9,454 nt of DNA from an uncultured bacterium (GTDB taxonomy: Bacteria; Bacillota; Clostridia; TANB77; CAG-508), in contig CAJMQM010000035.1 in NCBI GenBank assembly GCA_905215615.1, positions 1-9,454 of the forward strand, given 5' to 3'. A program made the position numbers and the translations under genes. Under the pieces are notes generated by a model that was not told the DNA's origin, searched no databases, and saw only the letters and a program-made list of their open reading frames with translations. Below, in pieces: positions 1 to 6,733 of this stretch (its first letter is position 1; each line of letters starts with the position of its first letter).

Positions 1-1365
1 ATAATAGCTAAAGCTAAAGAAGCCGCTAACGCAACAAACAATGCAGTACAAAAAGAGCAAGAAGATTTAGATAATTTGGCAGACTATCTAAACCAGGCAC
101 TGAACGGAATAGGAGGAAATACTAATACAAATACTAGACCAGATAACCCATCTGATGAAGGGTCAGGAGGAATTGTGAATATAAAGTTCTTAAAAGGAAT
201 AACAGAAGAAGCAGCAGATGGAACAACAACATGGGATAATGCAAGTGGAGAAGGTAACTGGAACATACACCCAGCATTTAACTACAATGGAACAGTAAGT
301 GGACTATGGGTAGCAAAATTTGAGGCAAGTAGTATAGAAGGAAATAGCGATACAGAAGGAGGAGACAATGTAACTACAAAAGTATTACAAGTAAAACCAG
401 GCGTAAGCAGCTGGATATATATATCTGTAGGAAATGCATATACAGTATGTCTAAATTATAATCCAGATTTAAGTAGCCATATGATTAAAAACAGTGAGTG
501 GAGAGCAGTAGCATACCTAACACAAAGTGCATATGGAAAAAATGAAGAAGTATGGGTTAATAATAGTAGTAGTTTTATAACGGGTTCAGCAGGAAACAGT
601 GCAAGTGCAAGCAGCATAACAGTAATAGAAAACAATGGAAGTAAAAACATAACAATAACAAATGCAAGTGGAAATACAAAAATAATAGCAGAAAATGGTT
701 ATGCAATATACAACAATGGTAGTGGACAAATAACAATAAGTGGAGGAACAATACAAGTAACAAATTCAACAGGATTATATAATGCCTCAACAGGAAATGT
801 AACAATACAAGGTGGAACAATAAAAATGCTAGGAAGCTACATTGGAATACAAAACCAGTCAACTGGAACAGTAAGAATAGAAAACATGGCAATAGACACC
901 GAAAACGGACAACCAATAGTAAACAATGCAGGAGGAAGAATAGAAATAATAAGTGGAAGCTTTAAAGCAAGAGGAGAAACTACACCATCAGTAGTAAATA
1001 GTGGAGAAGGACATATACAAGTAGAAGGAGGAGAAATAGAAGCAGCATCAGCAGGAATATACAACATAGGAGAAGGAAGTATAACAATACTAGCAGGAAC
1101 AGTAACCTCAACAGCAGCAAATGCAATAGGAAATGCAAGTACAGGAGAAATAACACTAGGAGAAAATGACGGAACAATAAGCACAACAAGTCCAGAAATA
1201 GTATCAACAAATGGCTATTATACAATATCAACAAGTACCTTAAACTTCTATGATGGAATACTAAAAGGTGGAGGAATAAAAGAAGGAACAACAGTAAATA
1301 CACCAAGTGGAAAAACAGCGGTAAGAAATACATCAGCAGAGCTATACTATACAATATTACAATAA
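1..1365 (+). CDS. Surface-type protein with pilin-like tail, globular module and beta-helix-like repeats (5' end missing)
   Basis: The frame is open from base 1 and ends at TAA 1363-1365, so this is the last 454 residues of a longer protein. The TTG at 76 has no ribosome binding site and the frame continues upstream of it, so it is not a start. Residues 1-35 are rich in Ala, Lys, Gln and Glu and look helical, like the segment after the membrane helix in pilin-like proteins of Clostridia; the helix itself would lie outside the window. Residues 36-56 are a Gly/Asn/Thr/Ser/Pro linker. Residues 57-200 form a globular-looking module with GLWVAKFE, SSWIYISV and EWRAVAYL. Residues 235-424 are about eight repeats of 22-26 residues typical of a right-handed beta-helix. 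There is one cysteine, and no LPXTG motif or C-terminal membrane segment, so anchoring would have to be N-terminal. Export, surface location and pilin relationship are inferred. Function is unknown; adhesion is only a guess. Confidence 0.75.
   Translation: MIAKAKEAANATNNAVQKEQEDLDNLADYLNQALNGIGGNTNTNTRPDNPSDEGSGGIVNIKFLKGITEEAADGTTTWDNASGEGNWNIHPAFNYNGTVSGLWVAKFEASSIEGNSDTEGGDNVTTKVLQVKPGVSSWIYISVGNAYTVCLNYNPDLSSHMIKNSEWRAVAYLTQSAYGKNEEVWVNNSSSFITGSAGNSASASSITVIENNGSKNITITNASGNTKIIAENGYAIYNNGSGQITISGGTIQVTNSTGLYNASTGNVTIQGGTIKMLGSYIGIQNQSTGTVRIENMAIDTENGQPIVNNAGGRIEIISGSFKARGETTPSVVNSGEGHIQVEGGEIEAASAGIYNIGEGSITILAGTVTSTAANAIGNASTGEITLGENDGTISTTSPEIVSTNGYYTISTSTLNFYDGILKGGGIKEGTTVNTPSGKTAVRNTSAELYYTILQ
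703..1272 (+). repeat. Imperfect 22-26-residue protein repeats, beta-helix type
   Basis: About eight tandem units can be aligned by eye inside the surface-protein gene. The better units read roughly as G-I/L-Y-N-x-S-T-G-x-[IV]-x-I-x-G-G-T-I followed by a variable Ser/Thr/Asn turn. Examples are AIYNNGSGQITISGGTI, GLYNASTGNVTIQGGTI and GIYNIGEGSITILAGTV. The later units (from about base 1120) are more diverged. The DNA copies are not identical, so this is an old protein-level repeat and not a recent tandem duplication. The spacing of Asn and Gly with alternating Ile/Val is what right-handed parallel beta-helix coils show; the fold itself is inferred. Confidence 0.7.
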
Positions 1366-1374
1366 TATAGAAAA

Positions 1375-1404
1375 AGTATGAGTGCAAAAATATGCACTCA
1401 TACT
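1375..1404. other. Perfect 12-bp hairpin after the surface-protein gene
   Basis: Bases 1375-1386 pair perfectly with 1393-1404 around a 6-base loop. The core arms are GTATGAGTGC and GCACTCATAC. It lies 9 bases after the surface-protein stop codon and ends 33 bases before the next start. Downstream on the plus strand the bases are A-rich, with no U tract; the T tract sits on the minus-strand side (complement of 1371-1375). It is placed to end or stabilise the upstream message, but it is not a textbook plus-strand intrinsic terminator. Confidence 0.6.
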
Positions 1405-1437
1405 AAATAATAAAAAATCAAGATAGGGGTTTTGATT

Positions 1438-1656
1438 ATGAAGAAAAAACAAATTATTATAGGGATTGTAGGAATAATTATAATAATATTATGTGTAGTA
1501 TTAATAATTAATATGAATAAAAACACAGCAGAAGAAAATAAACAAAACATAAATGTAGAAACCAAACGAGAAACAAGTGTAAACGGTTTAGAAGAAAATG
1601 CAGGAACATTTAGTACAAATGAAGAAGATGGAAGAGCAATACAAGTAGAGGAATAA
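1438..1656 (+). CDS. Small single-pass membrane protein of unknown function
   Basis: This 72-residue protein starts at ATG 1438, with AGGGG at 1425-1429 eight bases upstream. An in-frame TTG at 1432 is less likely because it is too close to that site. The N-terminus MKKK is followed by an Ile/Val-rich membrane segment (about residues 6-26), then a hydrophilic tail rich in Glu, Asn and Lys up to residue 72. By the positive-inside rule the N-terminus would be cytoplasmic and the acidic tail outside. C19 lies inside the hydrophobic stretch, but the residue before it is Leu, so it is not a good lipobox. It follows the surface-protein gene in the same direction with a 72-base gap that holds a hairpin, so joint transcription is possible but not shown. 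I do not recognise the family. The clear ribosome binding site and protein-like tail argue that the gene is real. Confidence 0.65.
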   Translation: MKKKQIIIGIVGIIIIILCVVLIINMNKNTAEENKQNINVETKRETSVNGLEENAGTFSTNEEDGRAIQVEE

Positions 1657-1688
1657 AAATAATAACAGAGTAAAAAGATTAAAAAATA

Positions 1689-1736
1689 TTGCAATTAAGC
1701 AAAAAACGTGATAATATATAAAAGTAGTTGTATAAT
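1689..1736 (+). promoter_or_regulatory. Candidate promoter(s) for pheST leader
   Basis: TTGCAA at 1689-1694 is followed after 17 bases by TAATAT at 1712-1717, with TG at 1709-1710 giving an extended -10. A second, perfect TATAAT lies at 1731-1736, with only a weak -35 (GTGATA, 1708-1713) 17 bases upstream. Either would start the transcript roughly 30-50 bases before the T-box Stem I. The first has the better overall architecture, and the yqeG promoter has the same TTG..A / 17 bases / TGATAATAT pattern. Confidence 0.55.
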
Positions 1737-1770
1737 TTAAGTACAATGTACAAATTAAAATTTAATATAA

Positions 1771-2058
1771 AGCCGTTTGTAGAAAGCAAAGTAAGTATTA
1801 AGAAAAAATATTATAGAGAGATGGGATTTTAGCTGGAAGCCTGTTATATACTTATACTGAAATTTCACTTTTGAGGTTCTTTTTTGAACAAACAATATAA
1901 TTTATAAGCAATATAAAGCTAAATAAAATTTATTATTTAATTAGGAAAAGACGTTAGCAACGATATAGCTATAATGAGGTTAATAAGAATTTATTAATAA
2001 AAATAGGTGGTACCACGATTTCCATTTCGTCCTATTACAGGGATGAAATGGATTTTTT
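1771..2058 (+). promoter_or_regulatory. T-box riboswitch (tRNA-Phe specific) controlling pheST
   Basis: Stem I can be drawn directly. A lower helix 1771-1774/1875-1878 (one G-U) and AAAG 1783-1786 with CTTT 1868-1871 sit below the specifier loop. The loop-E pair is AGTA 1790-1793 opposite GAA 1859-1861. Above it AGTAT 1794-1798 pairs with ATACT 1854-1858, and AAG 1800-1802 with CTT 1851-1853. The specifier codon is TTC at 1864-1866, followed by the usual purine (A1867), which reads tRNA-Phe. The conserved T-box AGGTGGTACCACG is at 2005-2017, with the acceptor-binding bulge UGGU at 2008-2011, matching discriminator A. The antiterminator is AATAGG 2002-2007 with CCTATT 2031-2036, and ACG 2015-2017 with CGT 2028-2030. 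It shares bases with the terminator at 2021-2052, so only one can form. From known T-box biology, uncharged tRNA-Phe should favour read-through into pheS. Confidence 0.95.
2021..2058 (+). terminator. Regulated intrinsic terminator of the pheST T-box
   Basis: Bases 2021-2032 (TCCATTTCGTCC) pair with 2041-2052 (GGATGAAATGGA), giving 12 pairs with one G-U and an 8-base loop. Six Ts follow at 2053-2058. The 5' arm and the loop contain the bases needed for the antiterminator helix, which is the standard T-box switch. It sits 59 bases before the pheS start codon. Confidence 0.95.
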
Positions 2059-2117
2059 GATGTAATAGTAATAAAAATATATCAATAAATATCTAAAATT
2101 AAGAAAGGGGTTTTAAC

Positions 2118-3143
2118 ATGAAAGAACAAATCGAAAGCATTAGACAGTCAGCATTAGAAGAAATGAAAAATGCAAATGACGAAAAAACACTAAACGATGT
2201 TAGAGTAAAATACTTAGGAAAAAAAGGTGAACTTACTTTAATATTAAGAGGCATGGGAGGACTTTCAGCAGAAGAAAGACCAGTAATAGGAAGCTTAGTA
2301 AATGAAGTTAGAGACGAAATTGAAGCTTTAATAGAAAGCAAAGAAAAGGAATTTAAAGTAGCAGAAATAAAAAGAAAACTAGAACATGAGAAAATAGATG
2401 TAACAATGCCTGGAAAGAAAACAGAATTAGGAAGTATGCATCCTATAACACAAATTATAGATGATGTAAAAGAAATATTTATAGGTATGGGTTACCAAAT
2501 AGCAGATGGACCAGAAGTAGAACTTGCAACATATAATTTTGACAAATTAAATACTCCTCCAGATCATCCAGCAAGAGATATACAAGATACATTTTATATA
2601 ACAGATGACATAGTATTAAGGTCACAAACATCTCCTGTTCAGGCAAGAGTAATGGAAACACAAAAGCCACCAATAAAAATAATATGCCCTGGTGTAGTTT
2701 ATCGTTCAGACAGTGTAGATGCAACACACTCACCAGTGTTCCACCAAATAGAAGGTTTAGTAATAGATAAAAATATTTCTATGGGAGATTTAAAAGGTAC
2801 ATTAGAAATGTTTACAAAAAAATGCTTAGGAGAAAAAACAGAAATAAGGTTTAGACCACATCATTTCCCATTTACAGAACCTAGTGCAGAAGCAGATGTA
2901 TCATGCTTTGTATGTGGAGGAAAAGGTTGTAGAGTATGTAAAGGAGAAGGTTGGATAGAACTTTTAGGTTGTGGTATGGTACACCCTAATGTTCTTAGAA
3001 ACTGTGGAATAGACCCAGAAGAATATTCTGGATTTGCATTTGGCTTTGGCGTAGAAAGAATTGCTATGGCTAAGTTTGGAATAGATGACATGCGTTTATT
3101 GTACGAAAACGATGTACGTTTCCTTAAACAGTTTGGAAATTAG
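2118..3143 (+). CDS. pheS: Phenylalanyl-tRNA synthetase alpha subunit
   Basis: PheS is the catalytic subunit of the cytoplasmic alpha2-beta2 enzyme that charges tRNA-Phe. The protein has 341 residues, the usual bacterial length. The N-terminal 90 residues are the charged helical arm that contacts tRNA. The class II catalytic core follows: HPITQIIDDV (108-117), DTFYI with RSQTSPVQARVM (157-179), the region YRSDSVDATHSPVFHQIEGL (195-214), RFRPHHFPFTEPSAE (244-258), and motif 3 GFAFGFGVERIAM (305-317). C263, C266, C271 and C274 form a C-x2-C-x4-C-x2-C cluster in the insertion before WIELLG, a possible metal site known from related PheS proteins. The start is ATG 2118, with AAAGGGG at 2104-2110 seven bases before it. 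It is under T-box control, and pheT follows after 71 bases in the same direction. Confidence 0.98.
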   Translation: MKEQIESIRQSALEEMKNANDEKTLNDVRVKYLGKKGELTLILRGMGGLSAEERPVIGSLVNEVRDEIEALIESKEKEFKVAEIKRKLEHEKIDVTMPGKKTELGSMHPITQIIDDVKEIFIGMGYQIADGPEVELATYNFDKLNTPPDHPARDIQDTFYITDDIVLRSQTSPVQARVMETQKPPIKIICPGVVYRSDSVDATHSPVFHQIEGLVIDKNISMGDLKGTLEMFTKKCLGEKTEIRFRPHHFPFTEPSAEADVSCFVCGGKGCRVCKGEGWIELLGCGMVHPNVLRNCGIDPEEYSGFAFGFGVERIAMAKFGIDDMRLLYENDVRFLKQFGN

Positions 3144-3162
3144 TAATAGACTAAATTTTCAC

Positions 3163-3187
3163 GGAAATGGGGAAAATCCTAATTTCC
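3163..3187 (+). other. Hairpin in the pheS-pheT spacer
   Basis: GGAAAT at 3163-3168 pairs with ATTTCC at 3182-3187. Inner pairs G3170-C3179 and G3171-C3178, plus a G3169-T3180 wobble, can extend it past a one-base bulge. No U tract follows, so it is not an intrinsic terminator. It may be an RNA-processing or stability element, or chance folding. Confidence 0.4.
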
Positions 3188-3214
3188 AATAAAAATAGAA
3201 AGGATGTAAGATAA

Positions 3215-5635
3215 ATGAAAGCAAGTATAGAGTGGTTAAGTGAATATACAGATATAGATGTTTCTCCAAAAGAATTAGGAGATATACTTACTATGACAGG
3301 TTCAAAAGTAGAAACCATAGATGACAAAGGTGGAGATATAAAAAATGTTGTAGTAGGAAAAATTTTAGAAGTTAAAAAACATGCAGATGCAGATAAATTA
3401 GTAGTTACAAAAGTAGATGTAGGAAATGGAGAGGTACTTCAAATTGTTACAGGAGCTAGCAACATTATAGTTGGAACTTCAGGACAAATTGTACCAGTAG
3501 CAAAACCAGGTTCTACTCTTCCTGGTGGAAAAGAAATAAATGCAGGAAAATTACGTGGGGTAGAGTCATGTGGTATGTTATGCTCAATGGGGGAACTTGG
3601 AATTGACCCTGCAACTTACCCAGATGCAATAGAAGATGGAATTTTTATTTTAGATAATAAATATGAAAAAAATATAGGGGAAAATATTGTAGATGTACTT
3701 GGGCTAAGAGAGTCTATAATAGATTTCGAAATTACACCAAATAGACCAGACTGCTTATCTATAGAAGGACTAGGTAGAGAAACTGCAGTTTCATTAGATA
3801 AAACATTTAAAAATCCTAGAAAAAATTTAGCAGAAATGGAAGTAGAAAATAAAAAAGAATTAGAGGGATTAACAGTAGAAATATCTGCGCCAGATTTATG
3901 CTATAGATATATAGCTAGAGTTGCTAAAAACATTAAAATAGGACCTTCACCAGAGTGGATGGTAAGAAGACTTAATGCATGTGGAGTAAGGTCTATTAAT
4001 AATATTGTAGATATAACAAACTATGTAATGCTAGAACTTGGGCAACCAATGCATGCTTTTGACATTAACTCTATTGAAGGCAAACACATAAATGTTAGAA
4101 GAGCAAATGAAAATGAAGAAATAGTAACTTTAGATGGCCAAAAGAGAAAACTTGATAAAAATATGCTTGTAATCGCAGATAGCAAAAAGCCTGTAGCAAT
4201 TGCTGGAGTAATGGGAGGAGAAAACTCAGAAATAGAAAATAATACAGAAACAATAGTATTTGAATCTGCCGTTTTCTATGGAGGTAGTGTTAGAAAAACT
4301 GCAAAAGCAGTTGGACTAAGAACAGAGGCTTCAAGTAGATATGAAAAAGGTTTATCCCCTGAAAATGCATTAAGAGCAGTAAACAGAGCAATAGAATTAG
4401 TGGAAATGTTAAATGCAGGAGAGCCAGTAGATGGTATGATAGATGTTTACCCAACAAAACAAAAAACTGTGGAAATTCCATTAGAAGTAGAAAGAATAAA
4501 TAGGTTGTTAGGTACAAATCTATCAAAAGAAGAAATGATAAAAACATTAAATAAGCTAGATATAAAAGTGGAAAATGACGTAGTTATACCTCCGTTTTTC
4601 AGACAAGATATTGAGCAAACAGCAGATGTAGCAGAAGAAGTATTGCGTTTTGATGGCTATGATAAATTGCAGTCTACATTAGTTAGTGCAGATACAACCT
4701 TAGGAGGAAAAAACAAAAAACAAACTTTAGAAGATAATATAAAAGAATTACTTGTTCATAGTGGATTATCTGAAATTTGCACATATGGTTTTGTTAGTGA
4801 AGAAGATTTAAGAAAGTGCAATATTTCTAAAGACAGTATTTATGCAAAACAGTCAATTAAAATAAAGAATCCACTAAGTGAAGATTATACAATGATGAAA
4901 ACAACTTCTGTTCCATCAATGATGCAAATGCTAGAAAATAATAATAACTATAAAAATAAAAATGTTAAATTATTTGATATTTCTAGAATATATAAAAACA
5001 TTAACGAAAACATAGAAAAGGGAGAACTTCCAGAGGAAGACACAATTCTTACTATAGGCATGTATGGAGATGATGTAGATTTTTATGCACTAAAGGGCTT
5101 AGTAGAAAATGTGCTAGAAGTAGCAGGATTAGCTAAATATGATGTAGTAAAAGAAACAGAAAATGAAATGTATCATCCTGGCAGATGTGCAAATTTAAAA
5201 GTTGGCAAAGATGTATTTGGGACAATAGGAGAGGTAAACCCACTACTTGCAACAAATTATGATATTTCTCAAAGAATATTATTTGCAGAAATAAGCATTG
5301 ATAAAATAGTAAAATATGCAAGAAGTAATAAAAAATATGTACCTATACCAAAATATCCAGCAGTTGAAAGAGATATTGCAATGGTTGTTGATGAAGAAGT
5401 TGAAGTAGGTCAAATAGAAAGAATAATAGAGAAAAAGGCTAAGAAAATTTTAGAAGAGGTTAAACTATTTGACGTATATAGAAGTGAAAAAATAGGAGAA
5501 GGAAAAAAGAGTATTGCATATGCACTTAAATTTAGAGTTCCAGATAGAACATTAACAGATGATGAAGTTAATGTAGTTATGAAAGAAATTTTAGATGGAC
5601 TTGAAAAAGATGTACATGCAGAATTAAGAAAATAA
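3215..5635 (+). CDS. pheT: Phenylalanyl-tRNA synthetase beta subunit
   Basis: PheT pairs with PheS, binds tRNA-Phe and hydrolyses mis-made Tyr-tRNA-Phe at its editing site. At 806 residues it has the full bacterial domain set. An N-terminal tRNA-binding OB fold spans about 40-150 (VGKILEVKKHADADKL, GKLRGVESCGMLCSMGELG). The B3/B4 editing region spans about 210-405, with ITPNRPDCLS just before it at 173-182 and SINNIVDITNYVMLE, GQPMHAFD and AGVMGGENSEI inside it. The B5 domain is about 415-485 (RQDIEQTADVAEEVLRFDGY). A catalytic-like core with no active site spans about 490-700. The C-terminal ferredoxin-like anticodon-binding domain is 710-806 (PKYPAVERDIAMVV). The start is ATG 3215, with AAAGGA at 3199-3204 ten bases upstream. 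It is co-transcribed with pheS in all likelihood. No frameshift or truncation is seen. Confidence 0.98.
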   Translation: MKASIEWLSEYTDIDVSPKELGDILTMTGSKVETIDDKGGDIKNVVVGKILEVKKHADADKLVVTKVDVGNGEVLQIVTGASNIIVGTSGQIVPVAKPGSTLPGGKEINAGKLRGVESCGMLCSMGELGIDPATYPDAIEDGIFILDNKYEKNIGENIVDVLGLRESIIDFEITPNRPDCLSIEGLGRETAVSLDKTFKNPRKNLAEMEVENKKELEGLTVEISAPDLCYRYIARVAKNIKIGPSPEWMVRRLNACGVRSINNIVDITNYVMLELGQPMHAFDINSIEGKHINVRRANENEEIVTLDGQKRKLDKNMLVIADSKKPVAIAGVMGGENSEIENNTETIVFESAVFYGGSVRKTAKAVGLRTEASSRYEKGLSPENALRAVNRAIELVEMLNAGEPVDGMIDVYPTKQKTVEIPLEVERINRLLGTNLSKEEMIKTLNKLDIKVENDVVIPPFFRQDIEQTADVAEEVLRFDGYDKLQSTLVSADTTLGGKNKKQTLEDNIKELLVHSGLSEICTYGFVSEEDLRKCNISKDSIYAKQSIKIKNPLSEDYTMMKTTSVPSMMQMLENNNNYKNKNVKLFDISRIYKNINENIEKGELPEEDTILTIGMYGDDVDFYALKGLVENVLEVAGLAKYDVVKETENEMYHPGRCANLKVGKDVFGTIGEVNPLLATNYDISQRILFAEISIDKIVKYARSNKKYVPIPKYPAVERDIAMVVDEEVEVGQIERIIEKKAKKILEEVKLFDVYRSEKIGEGKKSIAYALKFRVPDRTLTDDEVNVVMKEILDGLEKDVHAELRK

Positions 5636-5720
5636 TTTAATTTAATAATAAATATTTATTTGCTAAGGTATGTATAAAAGTAAATAAATAGTGAAAAAAT
5701 TAAGTTAAATATAGAACAAA

Positions 5721-5760
5721 AAAGAAATAGTTTCTTTAATTAAAAAGAAGCTATTTCTTT
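5721..5760. terminator. Bidirectional terminator between pheT and arginase gene
   Basis: Arms 5721-5737 and 5744-5760 form a 17-bp stem with a single T-G wobble and a 6-base loop. On the minus strand the stem ends in a run of Ts (complement of A5718-A5723) immediately after the arginase stop codon, a good intrinsic terminator. On the plus strand TTTCTTT closes the stem and TAGTTTTAT follows, a somewhat weaker tail. Its place between two convergent genes fits shared use by both. Confidence 0.85.
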
Positions 5761-5766
5761 CTAGTT

Positions 5767-6654
5767 TTATATGTTTTTAAAAACTCTCTCCATGATTTCA
5801 ACTGCTATTTTTTCTGTTACTTTATCTTTATCAAGAAGCGGGTTAAGTTCTACTAAATCAAATGATTTTACTATATTTTTAGATATTTCTTCACATATTA
5901 AATCAGCAATTTTATATGCTTCATCTAAATTAATTCCATTTATTGCAGGAACAGAAACACCAGGTGCAACTTTTGGGTCTATTACGTCCAAATCATAGCT
6001 TATATGTACTCCATCTGTACCATTTGATGCAATTTCCATTGCTTTCTTAAACATTGCCTCAGCACCATATTTATGAATATCTTGTGTAGATATTAAAGTA
6101 ACACCAGCATCTTTAATGTTAGGTAGCTCTAGTTTATCTATATCTCTACCACCAAGAATTACAGCATTTTTAGGATTATAGAAATTTCCTTTATGAAAAT
6201 CTGCTAAAAGCTTTTTCTCATAATTTGTAATAACCGCATAAGGTAATCCATGTAAGTTACCAGATTGAGTAGTTTCAAATGTATTGTAATCTCCATGAGC
6301 ATCTACCCAAATTATTCCCATATTTTTATTAGTATTTATAGAAGCAAGTGCAGATGCAATTGCTATAACATGGTCACCACCTAAAGTAATAGGAAATTCG
6401 CTTTTTTTTACAACTTCATCTACTAATTGATATAACTTAGTATTAAAGTCATTTACAGGACCTAAGTTTTTCTTTTTATTACTTCTTTCTAACTCTTTTT
6501 CAGCTTCATTTGCATGTAGAGAGTAAAAATTAGATATTTTTTTACCAAGTTCAATCTCCTTTACATTATTAGAAATTGCTTCAGGACCAAATTTAGCCCC
6601 ATTTACATGTACACCAAAATCTGAACATGCATTAATTATTGAATATTTTTTCAT
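5767..6654 (-). CDS. rocF: Arginase (ureohydrolase family)
   Basis: The enzyme should hydrolyse L-arginine to L-ornithine and urea in the cytoplasm with two Mn ions. From ATG 6654 the protein has 295 residues, the normal arginase length. All expected metal ligands are visible: H95 in GGDH, D118, H120 and D122 in VDAHGDYN, and D221 and D223 in SYDLDVIDP. H135 (GNLHGLP) and E269 (DLVELNP) match arginase active-site positions, and the C-terminal SFDLVELNPLLD block is arginase-like rather than agmatinase-like. The start is chosen because MKKYSIINACSDFGV matches the family N-terminus and AAAGG lies upstream at 6670-6666 (11 bases away, rather long). ATG 6675 in frame is an alternative, and an upstream ATG at 6717 would place the predicted -10 inside the coding region. 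It is a single gene on the minus strand, with its own promoter and terminator. No other arginine gene is in the window. Confidence 0.92.
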   Translation of the reverse strand: MKKYSIINACSDFGVHVNGAKFGPEAISNNVKEIELGKKISNFYSLHANEAEKELERSNKKKNLGPVNDFNTKLYQLVDEVVKKSEFPITLGGDHVIAIASALASINTNKNMGIIWVDAHGDYNTFETTQSGNLHGLPYAVITNYEKKLLADFHKGNFYNPKNAVILGGRDIDKLELPNIKDAGVTLISTQDIHKYGAEAMFKKAMEIASNGTDGVHISYDLDVIDPKVAPGVSVPAINGINLDEAYKIADLICEEISKNIVKSFDLVELNPLLDKDKVTEKIAVEIMERVFKNI

Positions 6655-6705
6655 TGTATCCACAACCTTTCTCATTATATATATTAATTCTTTCTGCAAT
6701 TTACA

Positions 6706-6733
6706 ATTATAACACAAGTAAAAAAAATAACAA
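6706..6733 (-). promoter_or_regulatory. Promoter of the arginase gene
   Basis: On the minus strand TTGTTA (6733-6728) is followed after 16 bases by a perfect TATAAT (6711-6706). Transcription would begin near 6699, about 45 bases before ATG 6654. This supports the shorter arginase start. Confidence 0.65.

Noticed and set aside
76..78. TTG as the start of the surface protein
   Set aside because: The frame is open upstream to base 1 with protein-like composition and there is no ribosome binding site before the TTG; the gene enters from outside the window.
575..916. Antisense Leu/Phe-rich open frame across the surface gene (similar ones at 980-1387 and 456-650)
   Set aside because: It is the mirror of A-ending codons in the plus-strand gene, has no ribosome binding site, and encodes low-complexity leucine strings.
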